Shown here: positions 1 through 8,510 of the stretch, one piece after another | How the letters are laid out: the number at the start of each line of letters is the position of its first letter | How positions within the stretch are numbered: position 1 is the stretch's first letter | Assembly: GCF_002196705.1 (NCBI RefSeq) | Contig: NZ_NADJ01000036.1 | Span: forward strand, 62,001 to 126,000 | DNA length: 64,000 nt | Direction of reading: 5' to 3' | Origin: Desulfosporosinus sp. FKB | GTDB lineage: Bacteria > Bacillota > Desulfitobacteriia > Desulfitobacteriales > Desulfitobacteriaceae | Notes under the pieces: generated by a model | Told to the model about the DNA's origin: nothing | Seen by the model: only the letters and a program-made list of their open reading frames with translations | Databases searched by the model: none | Position numbers and translations under genes: made by a program

Positions 1-557
1 TCAATAAAGATGGCTGCCTTTTGAACCTTCAGAGTATTTGCAGCAAATTGCGCAGCCACTTGGCCTTGGAAGGGGTCGATGAAGCAAGCACGGAAGATAT
101 AGGGCTTAACCTGTCCATTCTCTACAGTCACTTTATCCGCCGTTCCGGTCGGTGAAATAAGGGGAACTTTGTTGTCTATGGCAACCTGTGACGCTGCCAA
201 GGTGTTACCGCTGGTCATCGCTCCGATTACGGCAACAACACTGTCTTGGGTAATCAGCTTTGTAGCTGCGTTAGTGGACTCACCAGGATCGGATTTATTG
301 TCAGCGTAATCCATTTTGATTTGTTTGCCTAAAAGGCCGCCGTTGGCATTTTGCTGCTCAACTGCAAGGTCAATAGCTTTCTGGGCAGCCGTACCAAACA
401 TTGCCACGCCACCAGTAAGTTCAAGGTCAGCCCCGATCTTTAGATTACCGCCGGCAGATGAACCGCCTCCGTTAGAGGTGGCGCCCGTGGTACCGCATCC
501 AGCCAGCAGGCTTAGGCTCAATACTGCGGCCGTAGCCATTACAAAAAATTTTTTCAT
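1..557 (-). CDS. ABC transporter substrate-binding lipoprotein, branched-chain amino acid (LivK) type, partial
   Basis: The reading frame is open from the start codon at 557 to the window edge, so the C-terminal half is missing. It begins with a lipoprotein signal: a Lys-Lys start, a hydrophobic stretch and the lipobox LLAGC near residue 20, followed by a Gly/Ser-rich linker. The mature part begins KIGADLELTGGVAMFG and continues with AIDLAVEQQNANGG and VVAVIGAMTSGNTLA, a pattern typical of type 1 periplasmic binding proteins of the Leu/Ile/Val family. Such proteins hand amino acids or related ligands to an ABC permease outside the membrane. A GGGGGAG ribosome site lies 8 bases before the ATG. 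The ligand cannot be read from the sequence. Confidence 0.85.
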   Translation of the reverse strand, partial: MKKFFVMATAAVLSLSLLAGCGTTGATSNGGGSSAGGNLKIGADLELTGGVAMFGTAAQKAIDLAVEQQNANGGLLGKQIKMDYADNKSDPGESTNAATKLITQDSVVAVIGAMTSGNTLAASQVAIDNKVPLISPTGTADKVTVENGQVKPYIFRACFIDPFQGQVAAQFAANTLKVQKAAIFI

Positions 558-1063
558 TTCTACTTCTCCCCCTAAACTCTCTTCTTTAATTGTTGGATAT
601 CGGATAAAAATACTTTTTAAGTGTTGCTCCCACCTCCGCATAAACTTTTTCGGAAAAAACCAAGGTTTGTAGTGTCAAGATTCTCATTTATGCATATTCT
701 ATATTTTATAGATTAACGTGTCAATCACCAAACTGTGTTACAACAAAATTTCGACGTATTTTTCTCTTGGATTACCGCAATTTCTCAACTTCTCAACCTC
801 TTTAACAACAATTGGTCAAATATGTCCTTTTTTTCCACCTATTTTTCGACAAATCTATCTCAATATCTATTCCCAGGTCAAAAATTTCCGATCATTATAT
901 TTACTATACGTTTCTCTCTAGACACAAACTGGTTAGCCCTTTGCAAAATTGTTCATCAAAAACTACAGGAATGCCCCCCTAAAAAAGTTCCCCTGGACAA
1001 AAAGTCCAAGGGATTTTTATCGATATCGGTTAGAGAGCAACCGAAGGGAAACTCCCTTGACTG
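558..1063. other. Intergenic region without a convincing gene
   Basis: About 500 bases separate the binding-protein gene from the GtrA-like gene. The sequence is AT-rich and its short open frames have no ribosome sites or recognisable products. It probably holds the promoter of the binding-protein gene, but no confident -35/-10 pair was picked out. The only clear structure is the hairpin at 984-1018, listed separately. Confidence 0.5.
984..1018 (-). terminator. Rho-independent terminator, probably bidirectional
   Basis: Arms TCCCCTGGAC (989-998) and GTCCAAGGGA (1004-1013) pair with one mismatch. A runs on one side and T runs on the other give a U tract in both directions. It lies about 45 bases beyond the stop of the GtrA-like gene and would end that transcript. 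Confidence 0.7.
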
Positions 1064-1477
1064 CTACTTAAAAACTACTTTACGATAAAGAACGTAATTC
1101 CATATTGTTATACAAGCCATAGTAATTATCTTTGCAAATATTTCAACAAATCCAAAGCTGACCATTATTCGTATTGCATTGGTGCTAAACGTTAAGTTTA
1201 ATGAGAATAAAATAAGATATAATATAAAACTTCGTTTTAAGTTGGAACTAGTGGGAAATGACCATCCTCTATTGACAAAAAAATTAAATAAGGTTGCTAA
1301 AACAACAGCAGCAATATTCGATATCGTAAGATCTATGAATAACATCCTTAAAAAAGAAAATATTAAAAGTTCAATTAACGCTGATGAACCGCCAACAATT
1401 AAGTATTTAACAAATCTTGGTATGGAATAACTTCTTTTATTCTTTAAGCTCAGAGAACCTTCCAACTCTTTATTCAT
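1064..1477 (-). CDS. GtrA family membrane protein
   Basis: The 137-residue protein has four hydrophobic segments and the GtrA-family signature: FVKYLIVGGSSALIELLIF near residue 22 and the motif NFFVNRGWSF near residue 65, ending with a Tyr/Arg/Lys-rich tail. GtrA-like proteins are small four-helix membrane proteins that are thought to help move lipid-linked sugars across the membrane for cell-surface glycosylation. No glycosyltransferase gene is next to it here, so its partner is unknown. A good ribosome site (AGGAGAAGG) precedes the ATG, and a terminator follows the stop. Confidence 0.85.
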   Translation of the reverse strand: MNKELEGSLSLKNKRSYSIPRFVKYLIVGGSSALIELLIFSFLRMLFIDLTISNIAAVVLATLFNFFVNRGWSFPTSSNLKRSFILYLILFSLNLTFSTNAIRIMVSFGFVEIFAKIITMACITIWNYVLYRKVVFK

Positions 1478-1712
1478 TATTAAGTCCTTCTCCTTGTATT
1501 TTTGAAATTGAATACGTACTTATTCTTTTCTTTATGTTGTGTCTTCAGGATGCTTGTTTATAAAAATCACCTTCCCAATAAAATTATAACTTTATGTAAT
1601 AATATACTTATGGTTGCTTTATCATTTGGTGTTTTAGGCTATATTTATGTTGTATTTTAAAGTATATTGAATAGTACATCAATCATATCAACATTACTAT
1701 AATGAATTTAAC

Positions 1713-1760
1713 ATAAGGAAGCCGATCTCGTGAAAATTAGAGACCGGCTTCCTTATTATC
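1713..1760 (-). terminator. Hairpin terminator after trpS
   Basis: Arms AAGGAAGCCGATCTC and GAGACCGGCTTCCTT form a long stem with one mismatch just beyond the trpS stop. The T run on the trpS strand is short, so it may be a weak or factor-assisted terminator. Confidence 0.6.
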
Positions 1761-1783
1761 AACTACGTAAATGTTCGATCAAC

Positions 1784-2797
<1,014 letters not shown>

Positions 2798-2806
2798 CTA
2801 AAATAT

Positions 2807-3060
2807 AAAAGGCCCAATCATCCTAAAAGGGACGATTGGACCGTGGTACCACCCATATTTATTTAATACTACACATATTAAATCACTCTTTCCGTATTAA
2901 AAATAATACGGCATCTTTTGTAACGTGTGGATTATCACGTCAACTCCTACTACCATTTCGGGTTGCTGCTCAAGAGGCCATTCAATATTTATTCCACACT
3001 GATTCTCACCAGCCATCAGCTCTCTGACGCTTCCTAAATAGTTACTCTTCTCTATCATCG
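2807..3060 (-). promoter_or_regulatory. T-box riboswitch leader of trpS (tRNA-Trp responsive)
   Basis: Read on the minus strand, the leader contains the T-box core GGGTGGTACCACGG (2829-2856 region). Directly after it comes a terminator whose arms CCAATCGTCC and GGATGATTGG (2811-2842) are followed by CCTTTTA. The upstream part folds into long paired regions compatible with stem I. A UGG triplet at 2980-2978, inside GAATGGCC, sits where the specifier codon is expected and agrees with the downstream trpS. Binding of uncharged tRNA-Trp would favour the antiterminator. Confidence 0.92.
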
Positions 3061-3183
3061 CTTTTAATTACTATTTATATTAACTAGTAGTTTATCAGTT
3101 TAAAATCATTAAATCAAGTTTCATTCGTCAACCGTTCTATACGTCTGTCCCTACAGCAACGGAAAAAACCGAAATTCTCATGA

Positions 3184-3672
3184 TTACTTTTCATTTTTGA
3201 CAATTTCAATTGCCGACTTGCCCGTCATATGCTCAATCTTGACCTCAACCAGACTAACTCTACCCCAGTCTTTTTCAATTTCCCTCTGCCCTTCCTGAAT
3301 ATAGTCCGGGGAATACTTTTTAACAAGGCTTTCAAGAGCGGCTCTCCTCTCACTGTCTTCCGTCAGAATCCTAGCTCTGCCAAAGGCAACGACACTACGA
3401 AAATGGGTCGTGAAGGTTTCCTGGATAACCTTATCCTGGTTAATGACACAGAAGGACACCTTTTCATCCCGCTTGATTGCATCGATCTTGTGGCCTTCTT
3501 TTGCGCAGTGGAAATAAAGTTTACCATCGACATAAGCATAACTTATCGGAACGGTATACGGATAACCATCATCGCCCGTTACAGCCAGCACCCCTGATGA
3601 TTGAGCCTTGATAATTTCTCTTGCCTCTTCCTCAGGCAAGAGCTGTTTCTTTCTTCTCATTTCTCGAAACAT
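3184..3672 (-). CDS. Pyridoxamine 5'-phosphate oxidase-like flavin-binding protein (NimA type)
   Basis: The 162-residue protein fits the split-barrel flavin-binding family that includes the nitroimidazole-resistance protein NimA. Visible landmarks are SSGVLAVTGDDGYPYTVP, the strand YVDGKLYFHCAKEGHK (the KxGHK loop is characteristic) and KVSFCVI. Members bind FMN or a related cofactor, and many are redox enzymes of unknown substrate. The gene is monocistronic by appearance. GAGGTG precedes the ATG by 7 bases. It may detoxify nitro compounds, but the sequence does not show this. Confidence 0.85.
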   Translation of the reverse strand: MFREMRRKKQLLPEEEAREIIKAQSSGVLAVTGDDGYPYTVPISYAYVDGKLYFHCAKEGHKIDAIKRDEKVSFCVINQDKVIQETFTTHFRSVVAFGRARILTEDSERRAALESLVKKYSPDYIQEGQREIEKDWGRVSLVEVKIEHMTGKSAIEIVKNEK

Positions 3673-3748
3673 TAATACACCTCATTTTAATTCTTCTTGT
3701 TTTAGCTATTGTACAGTACACCATCTGCTTCATTAACAGCACTTACTT

Positions 3749-4306
3749 TTACTCAACAAGCCATTGACCCATTTGCCTGGCTTCCTCTAAGAGTTCAGTT
3801 TGATTGACTAAATCCTCAGGCTGACGGGTCCCACCGGCTATGAGAATTTTATACGATCCAAAGCCAAGGAATAAAAGGTTATTCCCTACATGCTCAAAGT
3901 AATGCCGAAATAAAGACGTCTCAGTCCTGCCTTGGGTTACCGCGAGTAAAACCTTTTTCCCTGATTCGAGACTGCTGGTATAGCCAGGACGGAGGTACGG
4001 CAGCAAGCGATCAACTGCAGTTTTTAATTGCGCCGACATCTGCCACATATAGACTGGCGTAGCGAAAACAATCCCATCGGCACTGGCTATCTCATCTAAT
4101 ATTTCCTGCATATCGTCCTGCTGCACACATTGGCCTTTCTCTGTACAAGCACGACATCCCTGACAGGCTTTAATATTCATACCACTCAGATGGTAAGACT
4201 TGACCACAGCTCCTAGGCTGCCAGATCCTTTAATGACCTCATCAGCCAGAGCTGCCGTACACCCATGTTCATGGGGACTTCCGTTAAGGACTACAATTTT
4301 TTTCAC
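3749..4306 (-). CDS. Flavodoxin-fold NAD(P)H-dependent oxidoreductase with a compact cysteine motif
   Basis: The protein starts KKIVVLNGSPHEHGCTAAL, the phosphate-binding loop of FMN reductase/iron-sulfur flavoproteins. It continues with CQGCRACTEKGQC, a C-x2-C-x2-C-x5-C cluster like the compact 4Fe-4S motif of iron-sulfur flavoproteins, then ADGIVFATPVYMWQMSAQLK, usual in this family. The frame is open 84 bases further upstream, but the GTG at 4306 is chosen because GAGGGGG lies 9 bases before it and the protein then starts exactly where the fold does (185 residues). It probably transfers electrons through FMN; its partners are unknown. Confidence 0.85.
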   Translation of the reverse strand: MKKIVVLNGSPHEHGCTAALADEVIKGSGSLGAVVKSYHLSGMNIKACQGCRACTEKGQCVQQDDMQEILDEIASADGIVFATPVYMWQMSAQLKTAVDRLLPYLRPGYTSSLESGKKVLLAVTQGRTETSLFRHYFEHVGNNLLFLGFGSYKILIAGGTRQPEDLVNQTELLEEARQMGQWLVE

Positions 4307-4414
4307 AGAAAATAACCCCCTCACTAAATTTGGTTTTAGATAATTACACGAAGTAACCCAAAAGCTTAGAGCAAGGAGGACTATAGCCAACGCTCCTAAC
4401 GTAGTTCAATAGCT

Positions 4415-5566
4415 TTAAAATTCCTCCGTACTTAATTCAAAGCCTTCCAGAATTGCAGGGTCATCAATCTCAATCAGCAAATACTGTCGTCCATTCCTCT
4501 TGACTTGTTTAATGCGCTTTAAGTCCTCATGACGAATCTTAATTTGTGCGACATTGCTTTTAATTTCAATCACTTTACTGCTTGGTAACAGGTTGGTCGC
4601 CTTAAATTCATAATTTGCCTTTTCAGTATTGACCAAAAATGAACTTTCTAATTTACGTGTATCTTCAATTCCGCTTTTGACAAGAATTTGTTCAATAGCT
4701 TTGACGCCAAGGGTAGGGATCTCGCCGTCTTCATCTGCATCAAGGATGCATTCACTTATCTGTTCATAAACATTGGCAATTACCTCAGGTTCAACCTGAT
4801 CTCCTGCGACGTCTTTAATAATTGTTAAAAACCGTTCTTTATCATCTTGAGCTGTTGGGACTAGCTCACAATTTAAAACATGGTGAATAAAAGATTCACT
4901 AGGTTGATTATCTTTTTTGGTATAATAAATGACTTTATTCGTATCTGCATACCCATCACTCATGGAAGGAAACACAAATCCCTCTTCAGGTGATACGGCA
5001 TTGATATAAACATTCATCGGGATGTCAACTCTAAAGTTCTTTTCCTCAAAATCAAACATCAAGGCCCGTTTGGGACTGGACACCAAGTTGACGGTACCCA
5101 TCATAAATTGAAAAGCATTAACAACATCGTTTTTGGCTGCGTCATCTTCGCCCACTTCGTTTTTTGCAGGAATCCAAAATTCCCCACGGGTAAATGAAAT
5201 CATATAATCCGATTCGTAGGATTCACTGTGATCTATGATTTTTTTCACAATGTGCCCAATCTGTTCTTTGAAATCCGAGTTTAGGGCCTCAAACAGGACC
5301 TTTTGCTCCGGGTTTTCACCGAGTTTGTTGTCCGCAAAACTTAGTTCAAATATTTTACTGTCCAGTTGACCTGTAATAAGCTTTTTAAATCCTTTGAGGT
5401 AAAACTCCTGTTTTAATTCGTCCATTTGCTCAAAATATTCAGTTTCTACCCCAAGAATTTGTGCATTATCTTTTTTGATATAAACACTGCAAATTTCCCC
5501 TAATTTTAGCCCGTCATTGCCTGCCTTAAATTCTTTTCTAAGCTTGGCGAGATCATTTTTGTCCAT
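4415..5566 (-). CDS. DUF4317 family protein
   Basis: The 383-residue soluble, acidic protein starts MDKNDLAKLRKEFKAGNDGL, followed by GEICSVYIKK and KKLITGQLDSKIFEL. This pattern is recalled from the DUF4317 family, which is widespread in Clostridia and has no known function. There is no signal peptide or membrane segment. AAGGGGAT precedes the ATG. The gene is not clearly co-transcribed with a neighbour, so context adds little. Confidence 0.75.
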   Translation of the reverse strand: MDKNDLAKLRKEFKAGNDGLKLGEICSVYIKKDNAQILGVETEYFEQMDELKQEFYLKGFKKLITGQLDSKIFELSFADNKLGENPEQKVLFEALNSDFKEQIGHIVKKIIDHSESYESDYMISFTRGEFWIPAKNEVGEDDAAKNDVVNAFQFMMGTVNLVSSPKRALMFDFEEKNFRVDIPMNVYINAVSPEEGFVFPSMSDGYADTNKVIYYTKKDNQPSESFIHHVLNCELVPTAQDDKERFLTIIKDVAGDQVEPEVIANVYEQISECILDADEDGEIPTLGVKAIEQILVKSGIEDTRKLESSFLVNTEKANYEFKATNLLPSSKVIEIKSNVAQIKIRHEDLKRIKQVKRNGRQYLLIEIDDPAILEGFELSTEEF

Positions 5567-5626
5567 TCTTAATCCCCTTAGTCAGTATAATTTCCAATGT
5601 CTTAAATGTTAACATAGTTGGATATG

Positions 5627-5680
5627 AAAGTGAACTCATTCAGCTAAAGCTGAACATCGGAGCTTCGGTGGGGAGTCATT
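5627..5680 (-). repeat. Dispersed palindromic repeat, copy 1 (IS200/IS605-end-like relic)
   Basis: On the minus strand this reads GACTCCC, a short variable stretch, GATGTTCAGCTTTAGCTGAA, then GAGTTCACTTT. The core TTCAGCTTTAGCTGAA is a hairpin. The same order of blocks occurs at 60151-60222 on the plus strand and in part at 41745-41783. The layout (subterminal hairpins without long inverted ends) suggests the decayed right end of an IS200/IS605-type element, but no transposase gene is nearby. Confidence 0.55.
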
Positions 5681-5993
5681 TTAGGACAGTTAAGCGTTGC
5701 AAACTGGTTGGAATAAATGGCACCATGGGGCCCATATCTGTTATGTAAGGGCATAGAAAAAAAGGGCCATTAACCATAATAAGAATGAACATGATAGTCT
5801 GAAGTTATCAAAAAATCCCCCCCTTTTATCTATCTTACATCCAATAATGGACTGGGGTGACAAGAAGTTATCGGGACAAAATTATTATTTTAAGAAAAAA
5901 GCAGTTTTACAACGAAATTCACTTACCACAATGTGGCAAGATCTTGGGACAAAGCATATCATGTACTATCTTTTAGGATAACGGGGGTAACTA
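5681..5993. other. Intergenic region, nothing clear
   Basis: About 310 bases contain no frame with a believable ribosome site. A short palindrome around GGGGCCC near 5730 and a T-poor C run near 5818 are the only features that stand out. The region probably includes the promoter for the tiny genes that follow. Confidence 0.4.
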
Positions 5994-6116
5994 ATGGCGT
6001 TAGGTGTTGTTGATGGGACTTTAGGCCATCCTCGTTTTCTAACTGGCATCTCGATCGTAGTCGTTCATTCTTTTGCTCATCGCAATGGGCATCATATTTT
6101 AAGGCTAAAATTATAG
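5994..6116 (+). CDS. Possible 40-residue small protein
   Basis: An ATG 6 bases after GGGGG opens a 40-codon frame whose product starts MALGVVDGTLGHPRFL and has a hydrophobic middle (ISIVVVHSF) and a His-rich end. It ends 15 bases before the next small gene. It resembles nothing recognised, and the only support is its ribosome site and its place at the head of a cluster of tiny genes. It could equally be leader sequence. Confidence 0.3.
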   Translation: MALGVVDGTLGHPRFLTGISIVVVHSFAHRNGHHILRLKL

Positions 6117-6131
6117 GAAGGAGACAAATAA

Positions 6132-6224
6132 ATGGGCGGATTTCTCTTTAGTGGGACTGGCATCGGCGCTGGTATTATTGCTATTGCCATTTTAATTCTT
6201 ATTGCTTTGGGTGTGATTTTTTAA
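6132..6224 (+). CDS. 30-residue hydrophobic small protein (YjcZ-like)
   Basis: AGGAAGGAGA lies 8 bases before this ATG. The product is MGGFLFSGTGIGAG followed by a single run of Ile/Ala/Leu ending LGVIF, so it is almost certainly one transmembrane helix with a Gly-rich head. Short Gly-rich, single-helix proteins of this type in spore formers are often annotated as sporulation protein YjcZ-like. That assignment rests on general resemblance only. It is followed 76 bases later by another tiny gene with an equally strong ribosome site. Confidence 0.6.
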   Translation: MGGFLFSGTGIGAGIIAIAILILIALGVIF

Positions 6225-6300
6225 AGCCTGCAGTGAAACAGTTGGTTGATAACCTAATTAACATTTCAATGTAGTACGGTTGAGAAAGGAGGAAATCTAA

Positions 6301-6405
6301 ATGGTCGGTTTCAGACGTTTTGGATTCTTTAACCCATTCTTTAACCCATTCTTTTTCCCGTTCTTCCCATTCTTCCCATTTTTCTTCTTCGGACGGAGGT
6401 TTTAA
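6301..6405 (+). CDS. 34-residue Phe/Pro-rich small protein
   Basis: A near-perfect ribosome site (AAAGGAGG) 8 bases before the ATG drives a frame encoding MVGFRRFGFFNPFFNPFF and then repeated PFF units, ending FFGRRF. Eighteen of 34 residues are Phe. It has Arg at both ends and Asn-Pro/Pro spacing every three or four residues. No function is known to me. Such a peptide would be very hydrophobic and could insert in a membrane or pack into a spore-coat-like layer. The hairpin at 6473-6517 may end its transcript. Confidence 0.6.
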   Translation: MVGFRRFGFFNPFFNPFFFPFFPFFPFFFFGRRF

Positions 6406-6472
6406 CATTAAGGTTGGTCCTTAAACTCCATGTATCCATTTTAGTTTTATGTTTTAAGAACAAATAATTTTA

Positions 6473-6517
6473 CCCAATTGAAGGCTACTAACATTAGTGA
6501 TTCAGCTTTCAATTGGG
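6473..6517 (+). terminator. Hairpin after the small-protein genes
   Basis: Arms CCCAATTGAAGGCT and AGCTTTCAATTGGG form a 14-bp stem with one mismatch around a 17-base loop. No clear T run follows, so it may be a weak terminator or an RNA-stabilising hairpin. Confidence 0.5.
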
Positions 6518-6572
6518 CTATATATCTTAGATGGTTCGTGAAAATTACTTATCTTATCGATATTCTAATATG

Positions 6573-7031
6573 TTATAACTGTAAATTCCGTTTTGCCCTA
6601 TTTAATATTCTAAGGTAATGATTGGCTTCTCTTAATACATGATCCGCCAAGAGCGGAATTAGAATTGATTTTATCTTGCATGTCAGCAGCCCTTCCGTAC
6701 CAGCTGCTTTAAAATCCCTAAATGACCGGGTTGCCGTAATAGTTTCCCGTGTTAACTGTCCAAGAGTTGTGCCTTGTCCTTTTCCCTGCGCTACAAGCTC
6801 AAGCCTATCAAACTGGTCCGCAAAATTATTTGCTTTAATTATTAGACCGGATTCAGTTGGATCTAATAAGTGAGTGATAAACTGTGCATGTTCCGCCATT
6901 TGCCGATTCCAAAACTTTTCTTCTTCGAGAGCTTCCTGAACAAAGCCAACTACCATGTGCCGTTGCAATCGTTCTAAATGATGAATGTAGAAAAGCGCTT
7001 CTCTCTGGATATGAATTACAAAAATGGGAAA
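6573..7031 (-). pseudogene. DUF2935 family gene, N-terminal half missing
   Basis: The protein-like frame is open from about 7031 to the stop at 6573. It contains REALFYIHHLERLQ, then QEALEEEKFWNRQMAEHAQF, ESGLIIKANNFADQFD, FRDFKAAGTEGLLTCKI and LLADHVLREANHYLRIL. These are landmarks of the second four-helix unit of DUF2935 proteins, which normally have two such units in about 270 residues. Here the first unit is reduced to its last helix, an in-frame stop lies just upstream at 7034, and there is no ribosome site. A TTG at 6968 could start a 131-residue product, but a truncated gene is more likely. Confidence 0.7.
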
Positions 7032-7053
7032 TTAAACGTGAACAGTCAAGCAT

Positions 7054-7158
7054 ATGATTTTAAATCCGCTGGCGATGCCCTTGTTAGGTGATCATGTCAT
7101 CCGGGAAGCGAATCATTATCTAAGAATTTTGAGTACATTTCTCAGACGTTTAAAGTGA
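7054..7158 (+). pseudogene. C-terminal fragment of a second DUF2935 gene
   Basis: On the plus strand a 34-codon frame ends in PLLGDHVIREANHYLRIL and then STFLRRLK before the stop. This closely matches the C-terminus of the opposing DUF2935 fragment (LLADHVLREANHYLRIL) but is a different copy. Nothing recognisable precedes it, so it is the tail of a broken gene, pointing away from the minus-strand fragment. The head-to-head junction lies around 7031-7054. Confidence 0.65.
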
Positions 7159-7221
7159 AAACCCCACCCTGAACTATTGTATTATAAAAGTTTCTAAAAC
7201 TTATTCAAATGAAAGATAGTT

Positions 7222-7266
7222 AAGTAGTATGTAATCTAAAGCCAAAGATTAACATACTACTTTTTA
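7222..7266 (+). terminator. Rho-independent terminator
   Basis: Arms AGTAGTATGTAATCT and AGATTAACATACTACT pair with a single bulged base and are followed by TTTTTAG. It is positioned to end transcription coming from the DUF2935 fragment on the plus strand. Confidence 0.75.
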
Positions 7267-7490
7267 GTTACAAATCAAGGAACTATGCTAAAATAATCAT
7301 TGCATTTTTATAACAAGGATATATTGTAGACACAAAATCTTCGTAAATTAAGAAGGAACGAAAGTAAAAAAATAGTACAAACTAAATAATACGGGTGGTA
7401 AGGATGGTTCTTATTGACTATCTTTTTATAATTCATTGCGTCTAAATATGGAGATAATGAATCTAACTTCGTTTGGGAAGGACTGATAGA
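7267..7490 (+). other. Upstream region of the ECF sigma gene
   Basis: About 220 AT-rich bases lie between the terminator and the sigma-factor start. The gene start at 7491 is set by GGGAAGGA ending 8 bases before the ATG. No promoter was called with confidence. Confidence 0.4.
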
Positions 7491-8075
7491 ATGAAAGCGA
7501 ACATATACCAATCAGGATTGACAGATGCCAATAGTTCCTTTGAGTCAATCGTCGAGAAGAACCAGGATAAAATTCTGAACCTTATATATGGAATGATCGG
7601 TGATTACCATTTAGCTCAAGATTTAACCCAAGAAGTCTTTTTAAAAGCATTTCAGTCATTAGGCACATTTCATGGCGAATCAAAATATTCTACATGGCTT
7701 TACAAAATTGCGGTCAATCATACGATTGATCATCAACGTAAAGCCTGTGTACGTCATGAAAATAGTACACCTGATGACCAATTTGAAAAGACCCCGGCAG
7801 GTACTGACCCTGACTCGTCCTGTCAGAAAACAGCGATTCGTAATATCCTATTCAAATCAATAGCTGAACTACCCGATCAACAAAAAGAGGTCTATATTTT
7901 GCGAGAAATCAACGGTTGTACCACGAAAGAAGTCGCCGAAATTCTTAATTGTTCCAACGAGTTAGTAAAATGGCGATTACACAAAGCAAGATCATTATTG
8001 AGGAAAATCCTGTCATCTAAAAACCAATACGGTAGCACTGGAACATTTACTCTCACTGCCAAAGGCCTTGAGTAA
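7491..8075 (+). CDS. ECF-type RNA polymerase sigma factor
   Basis: The 194-residue protein has sigma region 2 (GDYHLAQDLTQEVFLKAF, then YSTWLYKIAVNHTIDHQRK, residues about 35-80) and region 4 (LPDQQKEVYILREINGCT and VAEILNCSNELVKWRLHKAR, about 125-175), with no regions 1 or 3, as in the extracytoplasmic-function group. It would direct RNA polymerase to a specific set of promoters. No classical membrane anti-sigma gene follows. Instead a 44-residue Cys/His protein lies 79 bases downstream. The trigger is unknown; the iron operon just downstream is a possible target. Confidence 0.92.
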   Translation: MKANIYQSGLTDANSSFESIVEKNQDKILNLIYGMIGDYHLAQDLTQEVFLKAFQSLGTFHGESKYSTWLYKIAVNHTIDHQRKACVRHENSTPDDQFEKTPAGTDPDSSCQKTAIRNILFKSIAELPDQQKEVYILREINGCTTKEVAEILNCSNELVKWRLHKARSLLRKILSSKNQYGSTGTFTLTAKGLE

Positions 8076-8154
8076 ACAAGATTTTTGGAACCACTATCTT
8101 TTTCCCTCACTACTTCGTCAAATAAATGAAGTCATTGTGAGGGGAGGAAATTTA

Positions 8155-8289
8155 ATGTTTGATGCTGCTAAAAAGGAAAAGGCTCTTGCGGCTCTCATCG
8201 AACTTTGCCATCATTGCGGAGAAAATCATTCTGATGAATGTCCGTTGGCAAAAGCTATGATTGCAGTAAAAGCTATTCCCACTGAATAA
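8155..8289 (+). CDS. 44-residue Cys/His-rich small protein
   Basis: GAGGGGAGG lies 8 bases before the ATG, which is preferred over an in-frame start further upstream that overlaps the sigma gene. The product is MFDAAKKEKALAALIEL, followed by CHHCGENHSDEC and a short helical tail. Three Cys and three His in 12 residues suggest a zinc or iron site. Its place after the sigma factor recalls small zinc-containing anti-sigma proteins, but it lacks the usual H-x3-C-x2-C pattern, so that role is only a guess. A terminator follows. Confidence 0.65.
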   Translation: MFDAAKKEKALAALIELCHHCGENHSDECPLAKAMIAVKAIPTE

Positions 8290-8315
8290 TTAGATTCGTT
8301 TGAAACTCTCCGAAA

Positions 8316-8352
8316 TGACTCACCCGCTTAAACAAACGGGCGAGTCTTTCCA
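8316..8352 (+). terminator. Rho-independent terminator after the sigma operon
   Basis: GACTCACCCG and CGGGCGAGTC form a GC-rich stem around a short A-rich loop, followed by TTTCCACTTTTT. Confidence 0.8.
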
Positions 8353-8432
8353 CTTTTTAAGGGCTAGTATGAATAAATGATTATATGAATTGATTTAAGG
8401 GCGTAATAATAAAGCATTTCCAACTAAAACCA

Positions 8433-8482
8433 TTGACATTATCAGAATTTAAATGTATTTTTTTAATTGAGAATAGTTATCA
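8433..8482 (+). promoter_or_regulatory. Putative promoter with overlapping Fur box
   Basis: A perfect TTGACA (8433-8438) is followed after 17 bases by TATTTT (8456-8461). At 8468-8482 lies TGAGAATAGTTATCA, which agrees with the 7-1-7 Fur box TGATAATNATTATCA at 12 of 14 informative positions. A Fur-type repressor there would cover the start of transcription and switch on the iron-uptake operon when iron is low. Confidence 0.65.
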
Positions 8483-8510
8483 TATTCGATTGCAAAGAAG
8501 GAGGTACATA

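Noticed and set aside
6199-6408. Minus-strand 69-codon frame with a Trp/Glu-rich product
   Set aside because: It is the antisense of the Phe/Pro-rich small gene; the plus strand has two strong ribosome sites and this frame has none.
7473-7490. Upstream TTG start for the ECF sigma factor
   Set aside because: It overlaps the ribosome site GGGAAGGA that fits the ATG at 7491.
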